A model generated the notes under the pieces. It worked only from the letters and a program-made list of their open reading frames with translations, was not told where the DNA came from and searched no databases. Positions 1 through 10,698 of a stretch of DNA of 64,000 nt are shown one piece after another. The position numbers and the translations under genes are program-made. Origin of the DNA: Nemertoderma westbladi (Eukaryota > Xenacoelomorpha > Nemertodermatida > Nemertodermatidae); contig JAUCBJ010007520.1 of the NCBI GenBank assembly GCA_032718475.1, positions 33,800 through 97,799 of the forward strand. Direction: 5' to 3'. The first letter of the stretch is position 1, and each line of letters begins with the position of its first letter.

Positions 1-487
1 TGGGTAGTTCTTATGAAACGAACCACACTGTGGGTAGTTCTTATGAATCGAACCACACTGTGGGTAGACCTACAGGAATGAACCACACTGTAGGTAGACG
101 TACAGGAGTGAAACACAATGAAATGATCCACAATGTGGTTAGTTCTTATGAGACGAACCACAATATGGGTAGACCTACATGAATGATCCACAATGCGGGT
201 AGACGTACAGGAATAAACCACAATGTGGGTAGTTCTTATGAAACGAACCACACTGTGGGTAGACGTACAGGAGTGAACCACAATGAAATGAACCACAATG
301 TGGGTAGACGTACAGGAGTGAACCACAATTTAAATTTCAATCCGGGAAGGCCCGGGCCTTTATTTGGGATACATAGCAGATATTGATAGAATATATTTGC
401 ACCCCAACACAAATAACTACAGTACATAACACTATAGTACAGTACGAGAAAAAAAATATTTATGTTAATGTGATTAATGGCACCCAC
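1..487 (+). repeat. direct duplication copy A (offset 1629 bp)
   Basis: Positions 1-487 recur almost exactly at 1630-2116, including the unique sequence 341-484 (AATTTAAATTTCAATCCGGG onward). Identity ends just after GATTAATGGCACCCA. The repeat period is 1629 bp, so the window starts inside a tandem duplication whose first part is off the left edge. It may be biological or an assembly artefact. Confidence 0.8.
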
Positions 488-655
488 AGAAATGAACCAC
501 AATGTGGGTAGACCTACAGAAACGAACCACAATGTGGGTAGACCTACTGAAACGAACCACACTGTGGGTAGACCTACAGGAATGAACCACAATGTGGGTA
601 GTTCTTATGAAACGAACCACACTGTGGGTAGATCTACAGAAACAAACCACAATGT
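1..655. repeat. 30-bp coding-like minisatellite, block 1
   Basis: Degenerate tandem copies of a ~30-bp unit (core GGGTAGACCTACAGGAATGA, then ACCACAATGT) fill 1-340 and 485-655. Two unit flavours alternate, GTAGACCTACAGG and GTAGTTCTTATGAAACG. The unit is a multiple of three without stops, so it appears open on both strands; the plus frame repeats MNHNVGRPTG. A 140-bp non-repeat stretch (341-484) separates the two parts. I treat these open frames as by-products of the repeat. Confidence 0.85.
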
Positions 656-659
656 CACC

Positions 660-1404
660 ATGTCCGTGGTGGCGAGTTTGTCTTTAGCTGGACACGAAAT
701 ATTACCCTCGCCCCCTGTAGCTTGACCACGAAATCTGCAGGAGTTGCAGATCGTACAGATAACTGGGCAGACTTTAATATCGTGTCTTGACCGCGTGCAG
801 TACATGCAATATGGCATGCCTAAAGCAGATAAACAAGACTCAGCTTCGTGAAATGCGGACATACATATGTTTTCACATACGTCCCAAGTCTCAGGCATTC
901 CTTGTTATATCGGAAGTTTATCATTCGAATGGGAGTTTATCTTTCGATCTCCTCGTTTGATCGCAATGTTCTCGCTGAGACTGGCATACGCTCGGCTACT
1001 CCGAATTTGTTCGTCACTACGAAAGCCGATTTGAAATGATGTTGTTCGAAATTGGATGGAACCCGTTTGTCTCTGTATCCATTTAGCTTGTTCCAAATAC
1101 CAGTAGGTAATTCTCATCAGGTCGCGTGGCACCTCAGTTGTCACGGGTGCTGGTAACGACCTCTTTAAACCAGTATTTATCCTTGGCGATATCATTTGAG
1201 AAAATCAAAGTATATCCTCGGGAGCAGGTGGCAGGAAAGGTCTTCGACTTGTACTCGGCATTGCATATCCCAATCCTTACCTTCTGGTAACCGGTAGGGC
1301 AACATTGTTTCACATTTCCGTTTAAATGTATCGAACACTTGGGTGTTGTCCATAGACCTGGCAGGGCAGTCACCCGAGTTTCCTTCAGGCACCTTCACAT
1401 ACAA
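660..1404 (-). pseudogene. broken coding-like remnant, unrecognised
   Basis: Between two minisatellite blocks the minus strand has three successive open stretches (1192-1404, 905-1195, 605-898) that read like protein but in different frames. The last is cysteine-rich: CMYC at about residues 31-34 and CTIC-x2-C further on. The composition is normal coding-like, unlike the flanking repeat. I recognise no family; a decayed mobile-element protein with a zinc-binding C-terminus is the likeliest reading. The minisatellite begins immediately at both ends. Confidence 0.35.
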
Positions 1405-1963
1405 GAATGAACCACAATGAAATGATCCACAATGTGAGTAGTTCTTATGAAACGAACCACACTGTGGGTAGACCTACTGAAATGAACCACAATGAGGGTA
1501 GACCTACAGGAATGGACCACACTGTGGGTAGTTCTTATGAAACGAACCACACTGTGGGTAGACCTACAGGAATGATCCACACTGTGGGTAGACCGACAGG
1601 AGTGAACCACAATGAAATGAACCACCATGTGGGTAGTTCTTATGAAACGAACCACACTGTGGGTAGTTCTTATGAATCGAACCACACTGTGGGTAGACCT
1701 ACAGGAATGAACCACACTGTAGGTAGACGTACAGGAGTGAAACACAATGAAATGATCCACAATGTGGGTAGTTCTTATGAGACGAACCACAATATGGGTA
1801 GACCTACATGAATGATCCACAATGCGGGTAGACGTACAGGAATAAACCACAATGTGGGTAGTTCTTATGAAACGAACCACACTGTGGGTAGACGTACAGG
1901 AGTGAACCACAATGAAATGAACCACAATGTGGGTAGACGTACAGGAGTGAACCACAATTTAAA
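1405..1963. repeat. 30-bp minisatellite, block 2
   Basis: About 18 further copies of the 30-bp unit seen at 1-655. The second half (1630-1963) is the duplicate of 1-334. Open frames exist on both strands (1407-1811 plus, 1395-1955 minus) only because the unit lacks stops. Confidence 0.85.
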
Positions 1964-2116
1964 TTTCAATCCGGGAAGGCCCGGGCCTTTATTTGGGATA
2001 CATAGCAGATATTGATAGAATATATTTGCACCCCAACACAAATAACTACAGTACATAACACTATAGTACAGTACGAGAAAAAAAATATTTATGTTAATGT
2101 GATTAATGGCACCCAG
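1630..2116 (+). repeat. direct duplication copy B
   Basis: Second copy of the 1-487 segment, 1629 bp downstream, running through the AT-rich unique stretch 1970-2110 and ending at GATTAATGGCACCCA. Downstream of the match the two copies diverge completely: copy A continues into minisatellite, copy B into unique sequence with a 21-nt poly(G) run at 2210-2230. Confidence 0.8.
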
Positions 2117-2384
2117 TGGCTATTAGCTGTAGCAAAGCTAGTTTAGCTTACCACCATGCGCAAAAGTCATCTACATATTTGTGAAACTTGGGGTGGATTG
2201 GGAGATGGAGGGGGGGGGGGGGGGGGGGGGAACTCGATAGCACAACCCATTCCGAAACATCTGTTTATAAGAAAAAAATGCTTACTTCAGCGAGGAATTT
2301 ACCTTAGCTGGGACCTGTCTCGAGAATAAAAATGTTGAAAATTATACTGTATTTGTGATTTTATGCATCTTTAATTGTTATGTA

Positions 2385-3474
2385 AATTGATTATAACGAA
2401 TCAAGATATGTTATTTTTAGCTTGGTTGATAACGATTTTTTGGATTTAGAATTTTTTAAAACTGGGGGCAGTTCATTCCAGATTTTGGGGCCTGAAAACT
2501 TCAAAAATATTTTTGGGAAAGTTCTAGTCTAACGCGAGGAATAAAAAACTTCTGAGCTGATGCAGATCTAGTAAAGTGATGATGGATAGAGCTAGTGGGG
2601 CGAAATATGTCCTGTAGAGCTTTTATTTTATTAAACTTGTGTATATCGAACATAAATTTATTTACTTCGAGTTCAAACAATTTATCTAACGGAAGAATTT
2701 TGAGGGATTTATATATTGGTGCTGCATGGGCTTGGTAGTGACTGAAGGTAATGGCTCGAATTATTTTATTTACTTTAATTTTTATTTTCTTTACGTTTGT
2801 GTTATAACTGTTGCCCCATAAAGTAATGCCATAAAGTATGTGAGGGTGAACTAGCGCAAAATATAGAGTTCTAAGTATATTTAATGGTTGAGTATTGTAT
2901 ACCTTGGTTTACATAAATTGCAGTACCTCCCCTATCCCCTATCCCTCTTACCGTATTGTCGGTTAGTTACAATTGGATCATTGTTACCATCTACAGTATA
3001 TGTACTAAGGAGAGGTCTAATTCGTCAGTTAAGAAGGTTTCCGTAAAAGTAAGAATGTCGAACTGTGAATGTAATAAGTCTAAATAGTCAGTTGTTTGCT
3101 GTAGGTTTTTTTTGTAAACTGCGGCTGTTTAAGTGAAACACCGTCAGAGGTTTCTTGTTAGAATTGTGCTTTTGGAGTTCTAGAAGTGAGTTGAAGGCAC
3201 CAGTGTCAAGGTAATCAGAGCTATTAATGGATGAAATTATATTTCTGTCTTGGTCAATTGAGTTAAAATGGTTTTTACTGACGGTAAAGTCTTTGCAGTC
3301 TGTAGTGTCATTTTCGATTGGAAAGATATCGGTATCAGAATTCGGGGTGGCCGAGAAAGGAAACAGTTGCACGTAGCAGTATATACAGTATGTTTGAATA
3401 GTATTGGATGAGTTAGATACTGGCAGTGGAAGGTCAGACAATTCCAGACAGGTCCCGCAAGGATGGTGAAACAT
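2385..3474 (-). pseudogene. internally deleted LINE (endonuclease start joined to RT C-terminus)
   Basis: Read on the minus strand, 3474-3088 encodes an N-terminal segment ending in FHLNSRSLQKK, the usual first strand of an APE-type LINE endonuclease. It continues after frameshifts with DILTFTETFL and GGTAIYVNQG (about 3060-2900), two further endonuclease motifs. At about 2890 it jumps to the RT C-terminal region: YFALVHPHILYGITLWG, then FFIPRVRLEL and PKIWNELPPVLKN (about 2880-2400). The rest of the endonuclease and the RT fingers and palm are missing, so this is an internal deletion plus frameshifts. The motif order resembles the CR1/L2/Rex1 group (inference). Confidence 0.8.
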
Positions 3475-4065
3475 ATTCTCACAAATTAAGCATTTTAAGG
3501 AAATTTCGGTTTGAGATACTATCGAGTAACAAAAGGAACAGGATGGGGTTAACCCTATTAAACCCGGGGTGTCAATATGACCCCCCCCCCCCCCCCCGTG
3601 GTTTTTTTATTATAATTCTGAAACAAACGCAGTTGGGAATCTGAAATTTTATGACTTTTCCTAAAAATCTATTATCTTCCTAGTACATGAATTCCATGAG
3701 AAAACGGACATGGCATGTCAATTATTAAACCCCCCAATGTCTATTTTCAAATATGGGAGCTCTCAACTAATGTCCTGAAGTACTTAAAACAAGAAGAGTT
3801 TCGCCATGCCGACAATATGGCGCCGCTCGGCGCCTGTTTGAATACAAGCATATACTTACGGAAAATTTTTGTACATTTGCGTGTGATTTTAGCCATTATT
3901 TGAAGGTAGGTAAACAGAGAATGCCACATTTTCCCACAGATTTTGAAACCAATAATTGTAAGCTATTATAAGAGGCTGTGGTTGATTAAATATCAGCCAC
4001 GCTTATGGTGTTCTGTGCTCACAGGGATCAAAAAACCAAAGTATAAAAACGCAATTGCGAATTCT

Positions 4066-4295
4066 GAAATTCCGTAACGAAAAACATTACGAAAAACTTA
4101 CCTGTAGATGGATATTGGACATTGTGGGTTAAAAACAAGATTCCTCTTTCGGTTCATCAGTGTCAACCAGCCAGATGTTGTTCCGTAAATTATGATGCAT
4201 GTAAAGCTGAGAAAAAGCCATTACGGAATTTCAAAATATCGTTACGGAATTTCAAAATATCGTTACGGAATTTCGTTTTTGAAATTCCGTAACGA
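4066..4295. repeat. left subterminal 15-mer cluster
   Basis: GAAATTCCGTAACGA occurs at 4066-4080 and 4281-4295, and inverted (TCGTTACGGAATTTC) at 4239-4253 and 4260-4274, with a partial inverted copy near 4221. The same 15-mer recurs downstream of the transposase. The arrangement suggests transposase binding sites (inference). Confidence 0.8.
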
Positions 4296-4434
4296 AATAT
4301 CCTGTAGGCCTACGTCTGGTATCGCCCAACTACAGTATCACAATTACTTTCGGTTTCTGTAGTCCACACATGGTGTAGGCTACCTAATTAGGCAGTCGCT
4401 GCTGTACTTACAAAGTTCATTTACCGGTAGTAAA

Positions 4435-6528
4435 ATGGCAAAAACGAACGCTCAAAGGCAGCGTGAGTACAGGGAACGTAGAATCGAGAAAGATAAAGTG
4501 GGTTTCTTGAAACAAGAGAGTGAAAGGAAGGCAGCTAAACGAAAGTCGTTATCTCCACGTAGTCTAGACAAGTTGCGCAGGAGACAGAATACGAGTCTGC
4601 TGAAATGCCGCCGAAATAAGCTGACTGTATCTGCATCGACAGCGAAATCAGGCCATGCAGCTGGATATTCTACGTGCCAATCGCTAGGCAAAGCAGTTGC
4701 ACGAGTGAAACGCACTTTACCAAACAGCCCGCGGAAAAGAAAGGCCGTGATACGGAAGTTATCTCTGGACCAATCGTTGGTGAATGAACGGCCAGTAGTT
4801 GAAATTCATCGCCAACGTTTAAGTGACGAGGTCATCACCAAGGTTAAGCAGCATTACTTGTCGGATGAAATATCTCGACAGGCACCAGGCAAGGCAGATC
4901 AGATGTCTGTTTACGAAGATCGTGTAAAGGTTCATAAACAAAAGCGACATATGGTAATGACGCTGCGAGAGGCATATGAAGTCTATATTGAACAGCCAAA
5001 TGCTAAGGACGACATTGGGTTTTCCAAATTTTGCATGTTGCGTCCAGCACATGTCCTGCTGTCATCGCAGTTGCCGCGCAATGTATGCACATGCATTTAT
5101 CACCAGAACATCATCCGTTTAATGCAGGCACTGCATCGAGATATGCCAGATCAGTTTCCGTTGTATGGAGATGAATTTATCACTAAATGTGTTTGTGACG
5201 TGACCAATAATAAGTGCATGCATGGTCTGTGTGATATTTGCACTAATAAATTTGCTGCCTGCTACATTGATGATCTATCGCCAGCGACTACCAGTAAACC
5301 TTTCGTCTGGTGGGAATGGAAGAAAACCCTCCACGAGAACGGGATTGCAACGGCAATGCGACTGAGTCAGCGGCGAGGGACTGTTGCAGATGGAATAGAG
5401 ACCCTTGAAGCGATGTTACCGAAGTTTTTGGCTCATCATTTCATCAAGCGGAACCAGAGTGACTATTATGAAACAACTAAGGGCGAATCATCGGAAGATG
5501 CATTAATGCAACTCGACTTTGCTGAGAATTTCACCTGTAAATATCAGGATGAGGTGCAATCGGCTCACTGGAATGCACAACAGGTAGGCATATTTACAAG
5601 CGTTGTGTTTGCAAAGGGAACTGCTCACAATACGGTTGTAGTATCTGACTCACGTGAACACGAAAAGAAGACTGTGTCTGCGTGTGTTGTGAAGATCTTG
5701 GAACATTTAACGTTAGATGGACTTAAGACGTTGCACATATGGAGCGATGGACCTAGTTCACAGTTTAAGAATAAGTATATAATGTCGCTTGTCGGATGTG
5801 TGTTACCACACCTGTTTCCTACGCTCACTATTACATGGGATTAGTTTGCAACATCGCATGGGAAGGGGCCCTGTGATGCAGTTGGAGGTAGAGCAAAGGG
5901 AATGGTTCAGCGCGTGATTAACTCTCGGCGAATGATTGTCCAAGATGTTGAGTCATTTGCCACTGCTCTGCGCAGTGTTGACAAGAACACCAATGTGATT
6001 GTAATCACAGAGGCAGAGATTGCTGATTGGTGTTCGGAAAACACAGCTGAGTTGTGGCAGCGAGTCGAGGCAGTTCCCAATTGTCTCTCAATCCATCATG
6101 TTGAACCGCTTTTAAACAATGAAGCGATTAGCATCCGCCGCTATGGCAATGATACTACCACCAAGATCCACAGTTTCAGTAACATTCTTCCAAATGCAAA
6201 GGGACCCACCATACTCCACCCTGAAGAATCTGCCACAACTGTGGGGCTTAGTGAATTCAAAGAGGGCGATTATGTTGTCGTCAAGCACGGCGATTACAAA
6301 CCAGGTAAAATCGTCCAGATCTTAGGGTAATCTGCCAACGTCCTTGCAATGCAAAAGAGCGTTGGATATAGCTGGAAGTGGCCCGATACTGCAACAAGTA
6401 TATCCTGTAAACGGGGAGATATCGTCGTCGCCATTAAGGAACCAGCTGCTGTTAATAGTCGGGGAATGTATCGAATCCCTGAACTGGACTACTACTATAC
6501 TATGGCTTCTAGTTTTCTAGTAAATTAA
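4435..6528 (+). pseudogene. DDE-type transposase with two in-frame stops
   Basis: ATG at 4435 opens a 469-codon frame ending in TAG at 5842-5844. The same frame continues to TAA at 6328-6330 and again to TAA at 6526-6528, so the intact protein would have been near 697 residues. The N-terminus is basic (AQRQREYRERR). Cysteine motifs follow at about residues 216-280 (CTCIYHQN; CVCD then CMHGLCDIC). Candidate catalytic aspartates lie in LDFAENF (residue ~361) and WSDGPSSQFKN (~438); just past the first stop is HGKGPCDAVGG. Acidic and histidine positions in this order fit an RNase H-fold transposase. The frame is otherwise undisturbed, so inactivation is recent or the stops are suppressed. Superfamily is uncertain. 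Confidence 0.75.
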
Positions 6529-6677
6529 CTCGGTTCTACTGTTGGCCTACTGTATAATGTTGACTATAATATATCTGTCTGTCTCTATTTTGGATTTTCA
6601 CCTTTTGTAGTAAATGAATTCAGTTCAACTACATATTGACTATTTTCCCCATGTCTCACTGACTATACTTTCCAGAA

Positions 6678-7081
6678 GAAATTCCGTAACGTTCAGCTTT
6701 GAAATTCCGTAACGACAAGAAAATTTAGATTTGATAACCTAAATGAATTTCGTTGTGTAGTTTGTTGTGGATCTAATACATGCCACTTCACAGCTAACCC
6801 ACCCAAAGCTCATTAATTCAGAACAACCTCATAATTCGCAGAAATGTTTATCACAAAATTTTCAAAAATATGCTTGTCTTTTTCATGAAATTCCGTAACG
6901 ATGTTTAGACGCGACATGCTGCATGATTCACCAGTCTAAGAATTTAAAATTAACATTCAACAGTGTTGGCCATATGTCGCACTACGTTTACGTCATAATA
7001 GCTTGCATTGGCAATTGCAAACCAAGCTGCTATTTTGACCCAAAGTTTAGAAAACACGTGCGATTTGAAATTCCGTAACGA
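6678..7081 (+). repeat. right subterminal 15-mer cluster
   Basis: GAAATTCCGTAACG(A) occurs at 6678-6691, 6701-6715, 6887-6901 and 7067-7081, all in one orientation. These are the counterparts of the cluster left of the transposase gene. Confidence 0.8.
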
Positions 7082-7269
7082 TGGAATTCATGAGTAGTGA
7101 AAACCGTTTTTAAAAATATTGGGTACTTTTCGAGTTATTTTATTTATTTTTTAACCCTACTTTTGGCACTTTTTTTGAGACGTTTTTTGAAAATTACATT
7201 TCATTAAATATGAATTGTAACATCTCTATTTTTGATTTACACCGGTTTTTTGGTGTTAGAAATTTGATG

Positions 7270-8035
7270 GAATTCATATAAATTGATTTAGAAATTTCAA
7301 ACTTGTTTTTTTCGGTGGGTGCCAAATTTTGGTGCCAGCACCAAATTTTGAAATAAGCCAATTTTGTAAATTGATCGTTTGAAACTTGTTTTCACGCAAT
7401 TGGGGTTTTTTGGGTTTCTGGATTCGATGAAATATATACGAGTTGCACCAAGCGTATCAAACTTGTATTTTTCGGTGCTGTGTGCAAATTTTGGTGCTAG
7501 CACGAAATTTTGAAAATCCATTCAATAGATAATAAAATTGCTTGTGACAATTTATTTCTTGCGTTTTAGAGGTTTATGGCTGTTCTGAATTCAATGTAAA
7601 ATATAATTATCGAACTAGACATCTCAAACTTGTATTTTTCGGATGTGGGTGCAAAATGTGGTGCTAGCACCAAATTTTGAAAACCATCAAATATATCAAT
7701 TGATTGTGTCACCTTGTTTCTTGCGTTATACGGGTTTGTGATGGTTCTGAATTCAATGGAATCAATAAAAATTTCATAAGAGTTCTCAAACTTGTATTTT
7801 TCGCCGGTGGGTGAAAATTGTTGTGCCAGCACCAAATTTTGGAAAATATGCAAATTGATAAGTAGATAGTATCACCTTTTTTCTTGCGTTATACGGGTTT
7901 ATGAGGGTCCTGAATCCGATGGAATCAATAAAAACAGCACTGGACATCGCAAACTTGTACTTTTTGGTGATGGGTACGAAATTTGGTGCTAGCACCAAAA
8001 TTTGCCAAATTACGCCGAAAAATACAAGTAGCAAT
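7270..8035 (+). repeat. ~163-bp tandem array, about five copies
   Basis: Five diverged units share the blocks TCAAACTTGTATTTTTCGG and GCTAGCACCAAATTTTGAAA. The TCAAACTTGT block recurs at about 7297, 7466, 7625, 7787 and 7949. Minus-strand open frames here are by-products. The array sits in the right subterminal part of the TTAA element; no gene is seen in 7082-8537. Confidence 0.8.
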
Positions 8036-8541
8036 GATCTGGCATATTAGAAATGTATTCCATTAGAATCAGCGCCCTCGAAAACCTGAAAATGTGAATT
8101 TATAGCATCGTATAAGTGAATTAAAAATTTTGTGTTCTAACTGAAAAGTGCTGGTTACTTGTTTTTTTCATTTTTTTCCTACGCAGAGAGGACTAAACAG
8201 CCATTATTAGTAATCATATCATTTTTTAATATTTTCCAATGTATTTTGCACCCCAGAAAACCTGTATTGAAAAATAATTAGCAGAAAATGTAACTTTCAA
8301 ATTTGGTGAAAATTGTGCACTACTTGTAATTTTGGTGCTGCAATACAACCACCCCAGTACATTTTTTCGAAAATTTTTTTTTTCGGTCGGATCCAGACAA
8401 GTGATACCTACGTACAAACAAAAAATCAGACGTTTTCGTAAATATTTGTAGATTTTAGAGGGGGGGGGGGGGGGGGGGGGGTCAATATGACCCCCTCTGG
8501 TATTTGTACAACATTTTATAGCCCGGTACTAATAGGGTTAA

Positions 8542-9065
8542 GGGGGGTGGCATATAACTAGGGTAAGTAAATCCTAATTATAACGAGAGGGAAACTAACA
8601 GATAATGGGGTATGGTGCGCAAGACAGTGCATGTTAGAAAATAATGAAGATGTGAAACCAAACCAAATACTGGTACCTATGAGTAGCCCATTAGTACAGA
8701 TTGAAATGAAATGGTGGTATGTTATGGATTATAATGATTTTCTAAATTAAGCCTGAAAGCTTAATTTAATTTTTGGAGAAATAATTCTGATTTGAGTGGA
8801 TAGAAGGATAATGGGGTGATAGGTGGGTTCCATATAACCAACTAAGGGATGAGGGTTATGGAATGAAAAGAAAATTAGTATTTTGATTAGTATTAGCATT
8901 AAATTTCTAAACGAATGTACGTTTACAAAATGTATATATCATATATATATAGGCCTAGATAAGCATAAAATACATAAAGAACCTCAGTAATACCAGATTA
9001 CCTTAGTTAAATCGTCCATTGCTATGCGATATCACAATAGAGAGACCTAGTATGGTACCAAAATC
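8542..9065. other. AT-rich spacer without recognisable gene
   Basis: Sequence between the TTAA element and a LINE ORF1 fragment. I see only AT-rich unique sequence with a short TA tract near 8937-8952 and no coding signal. Confidence 0.5.
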
Positions 9066-9069
9066 AGAT

Positions 9070-9657
9070 TCACTCGTCGGGCAGATTTTCGAACCTGTTA
9101 CTAGCCGCTATGCGTTTGGAACCAGAAGTAGTTTTAGAAAAGCAGAGCGTCACATCACTCACATCGGAAGAAGGGTTCGACAACGAAAGTCGAAGCTCGT
9201 TCAAATCGGTTTGGTCGTTGATTGGCTCCGGAAGGCCACCCTTAACTCTACGAATAAAGATATCTCCGTTAAATGTGTAGGCACCGGCGAAATTGTATTT
9301 CTTCTTGAGCCTGGTGGCTTCCCGCAACAATGCGGCTCTCATTGGCGTTAGGTAGTCGTTGACATAGACATTTTTAGGTAGATTTTTCCGATTGGCAAAT
9401 AGGACATAGCGCGACGAATGGGCGATAAAGCGGATAATCACTGGACGACGTTTATCAGGTTTGAAAGTGCCAAGTCGATGAAATACGTCAACTTTCTCGA
9501 GGTTGACTCCAAGGTTATGGAGGAGCGTGGATACCTGGTTTCTGTCGTCGGACTTGTCCGGTAGTTCCTCGAAACCGTATAACCGAACATTGTTACGGCG
9601 AGCATGCTGCTCGCGTTGGTCACACTCTCGGCGTAGAGAGTTAACCTCCTCCTTAAT
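9070..9657 (-). pseudogene. LINE ORF1 fragment (RNA-binding domain), 5' truncated
   Basis: The minus-strand frame begins with a coiled-coil end (EEVNSLRRECDQREQHARRN), then NVRLYGFEELPDK, the signature entry into an L1-like ORF1 RRM. RRPVIIRFIAHSSRY and AALLREATRLKKKYNFAGAY follow, typical of the RRM and C-terminal domain that bind element RNA. The reading frame is intact from 9657 to 9070. Its start is replaced by the 30-bp minisatellite at 9658-9742, so no native start exists. No endonuclease/RT ORF follows downstream, so this is an isolated fragment. Confidence 0.75.
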
Positions 9658-9742
9658 GAAATGAACCACAATGTGGGTAGTTCTTATGAAACAAAGCACA
9701 ATGTGGATAGACCTACAGGAATAAACCACACTGTGGGAAGGC
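9658..9742. repeat. 30-bp minisatellite, block 3 (about three units)
   Basis: About three units of the minisatellite found at 1-1963 abut the truncated 5' end of the LINE ORF1 fragment exactly. Confidence 0.8.
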
Positions 9743-10089
9743 ATACTGGAACCTTTTAGCGCATTTGATCAAGAAGCAGTTTACCCACAATTAAATTAGG
9801 TTTAATTCTCAAATTCTTTATTGTGTAAGTCATGTAAGTAATTTGTTTACCCAGAGTCCACACTCAAAAGAAATGGGTTATTTGATTTAATCACTTGGGC
9901 CACATCTGTTATACTGTACTTGGGTCGGGATGATTTATTAAAATTTGTGGGAAAATATTGAGAGTCAGAGAAGTGATATTTTGGGTTCTAAAACGTCACT
10001 TTAAAAATCAGTCCTGCGATTTTTATGGGACTCGGTGTGGGCTCTGATGTTTGATTTTGGGGGTAATTGAGGAAGATGGTGGAGTTCCG

Positions 10090-10510
10090 CTCATTCTAAA
10101 CGTCTTCCGCATTTAGAGATTCTAGATTTATCTAAGGATTCTTGTTCAATCTGTTCATCGCCGTCGCCAGCGCGTCTCTTCCTGAGAATCTGACTATTTT
10201 TTTCTTGAATACTAATCGCATTCTATAATTCTTCCTGTTGTTTTTTAGTTTGCAGAATTTTCAATTGAGCTGCCTGTGTGGCTGTTAAGAGTAACCGTTC
10301 CTTTTGTTTTTGTTCCCACAATAAAAGTTATTGTTCTCATTCTCGGTCTTGCTCCCTTTCTTTGTTCTCGTTCACGTACAAGAATTATTCTTTTTCTTTT
10401 TCCTGTTTTTGTATTTATTTTTCCTGCTCCGATTGCAAATGATATTGTTCTTCCTGAAGTTTCAATTCGCTTAGTTTATCCTTCTTTTCAGAATCAATTT
10501 ATTAATTGAT
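10090..10510 (-). pseudogene. charged Glu/Gln-rich coding remnant
   Basis: Read on the minus strand this pyrimidine-rich stretch encodes coiled-coil-like sequence with scattered stops, for example EQKQKERLLLTATQAAQLKI, then NSQILRKRRAGDGDEQIEQE. The composition resembles a gag-like or coiled-coil protein. No family can be assigned. Positions 9745-10089 hold nothing I can recognise. Confidence 0.3.
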
Positions 10511-10693
10511 ATTAAATAAAACGATAATAACTTTAACTAAAAATATTAAACATCAATCAGCTGTTTTCATTTCTGCAGTACTTCTCATTTCCTGTTCTCA
10601 ATATTACAATTTTGGAATAAAACTATATTAATACGTGTGTTGTTTAAGTAATTTATATCATTAATAATTAATAAGCATTAATGTGACTTTTCA

Positions 10694-10698
10694 GTTTC
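10694..10698 (+). repeat. target-site duplication of BEL element 1 (left)
   Basis: GTTTC immediately before the 5' LTR matches GTTTC at 21579-21583 immediately after the 3' LTR. Five bases is a usual length for BEL/Pao integration. Confidence 0.8.

Larger units (their letters stand above)
3549..8541 (+). mobile_element. TTAA-flanked DNA transposon (~4985 bp)
   Basis: The element lies between TTAA at 3549-3552 and TTAA at 8538-8541. Its ends are inverted: CCCTATTAAACCCGGG on the left and CCCTATTAGTACCGGG reading in from the right. Both ends also carry GTCAATATGACCCC next to long homopolymers (17 C at 3581-3597; 22 G at 8460-8481). A four-base TTAA duplication is typical of the piggyBac and Kolobok superfamilies. 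Inside are one transposase gene, subterminal 15-mer repeats on both sides and a tandem array near the right end. Superfamily placement is inferred from the target site, not from a search. Confidence 0.75.

Noticed and set aside
1395-1955. Long minus-strand ORF (186 codons) and plus-strand ORF 1407-1811
   Set aside because: Both arise from the stop-free 30-bp repeat; no start context, splice signal or non-repetitive protein sequence supports a gene.
7297-8034. Minus-strand ORFs rich in FQNLVLAPKF
   Set aside because: Products of the ~163-bp tandem array in the transposon end; all are truncated by stops at unit junctions.
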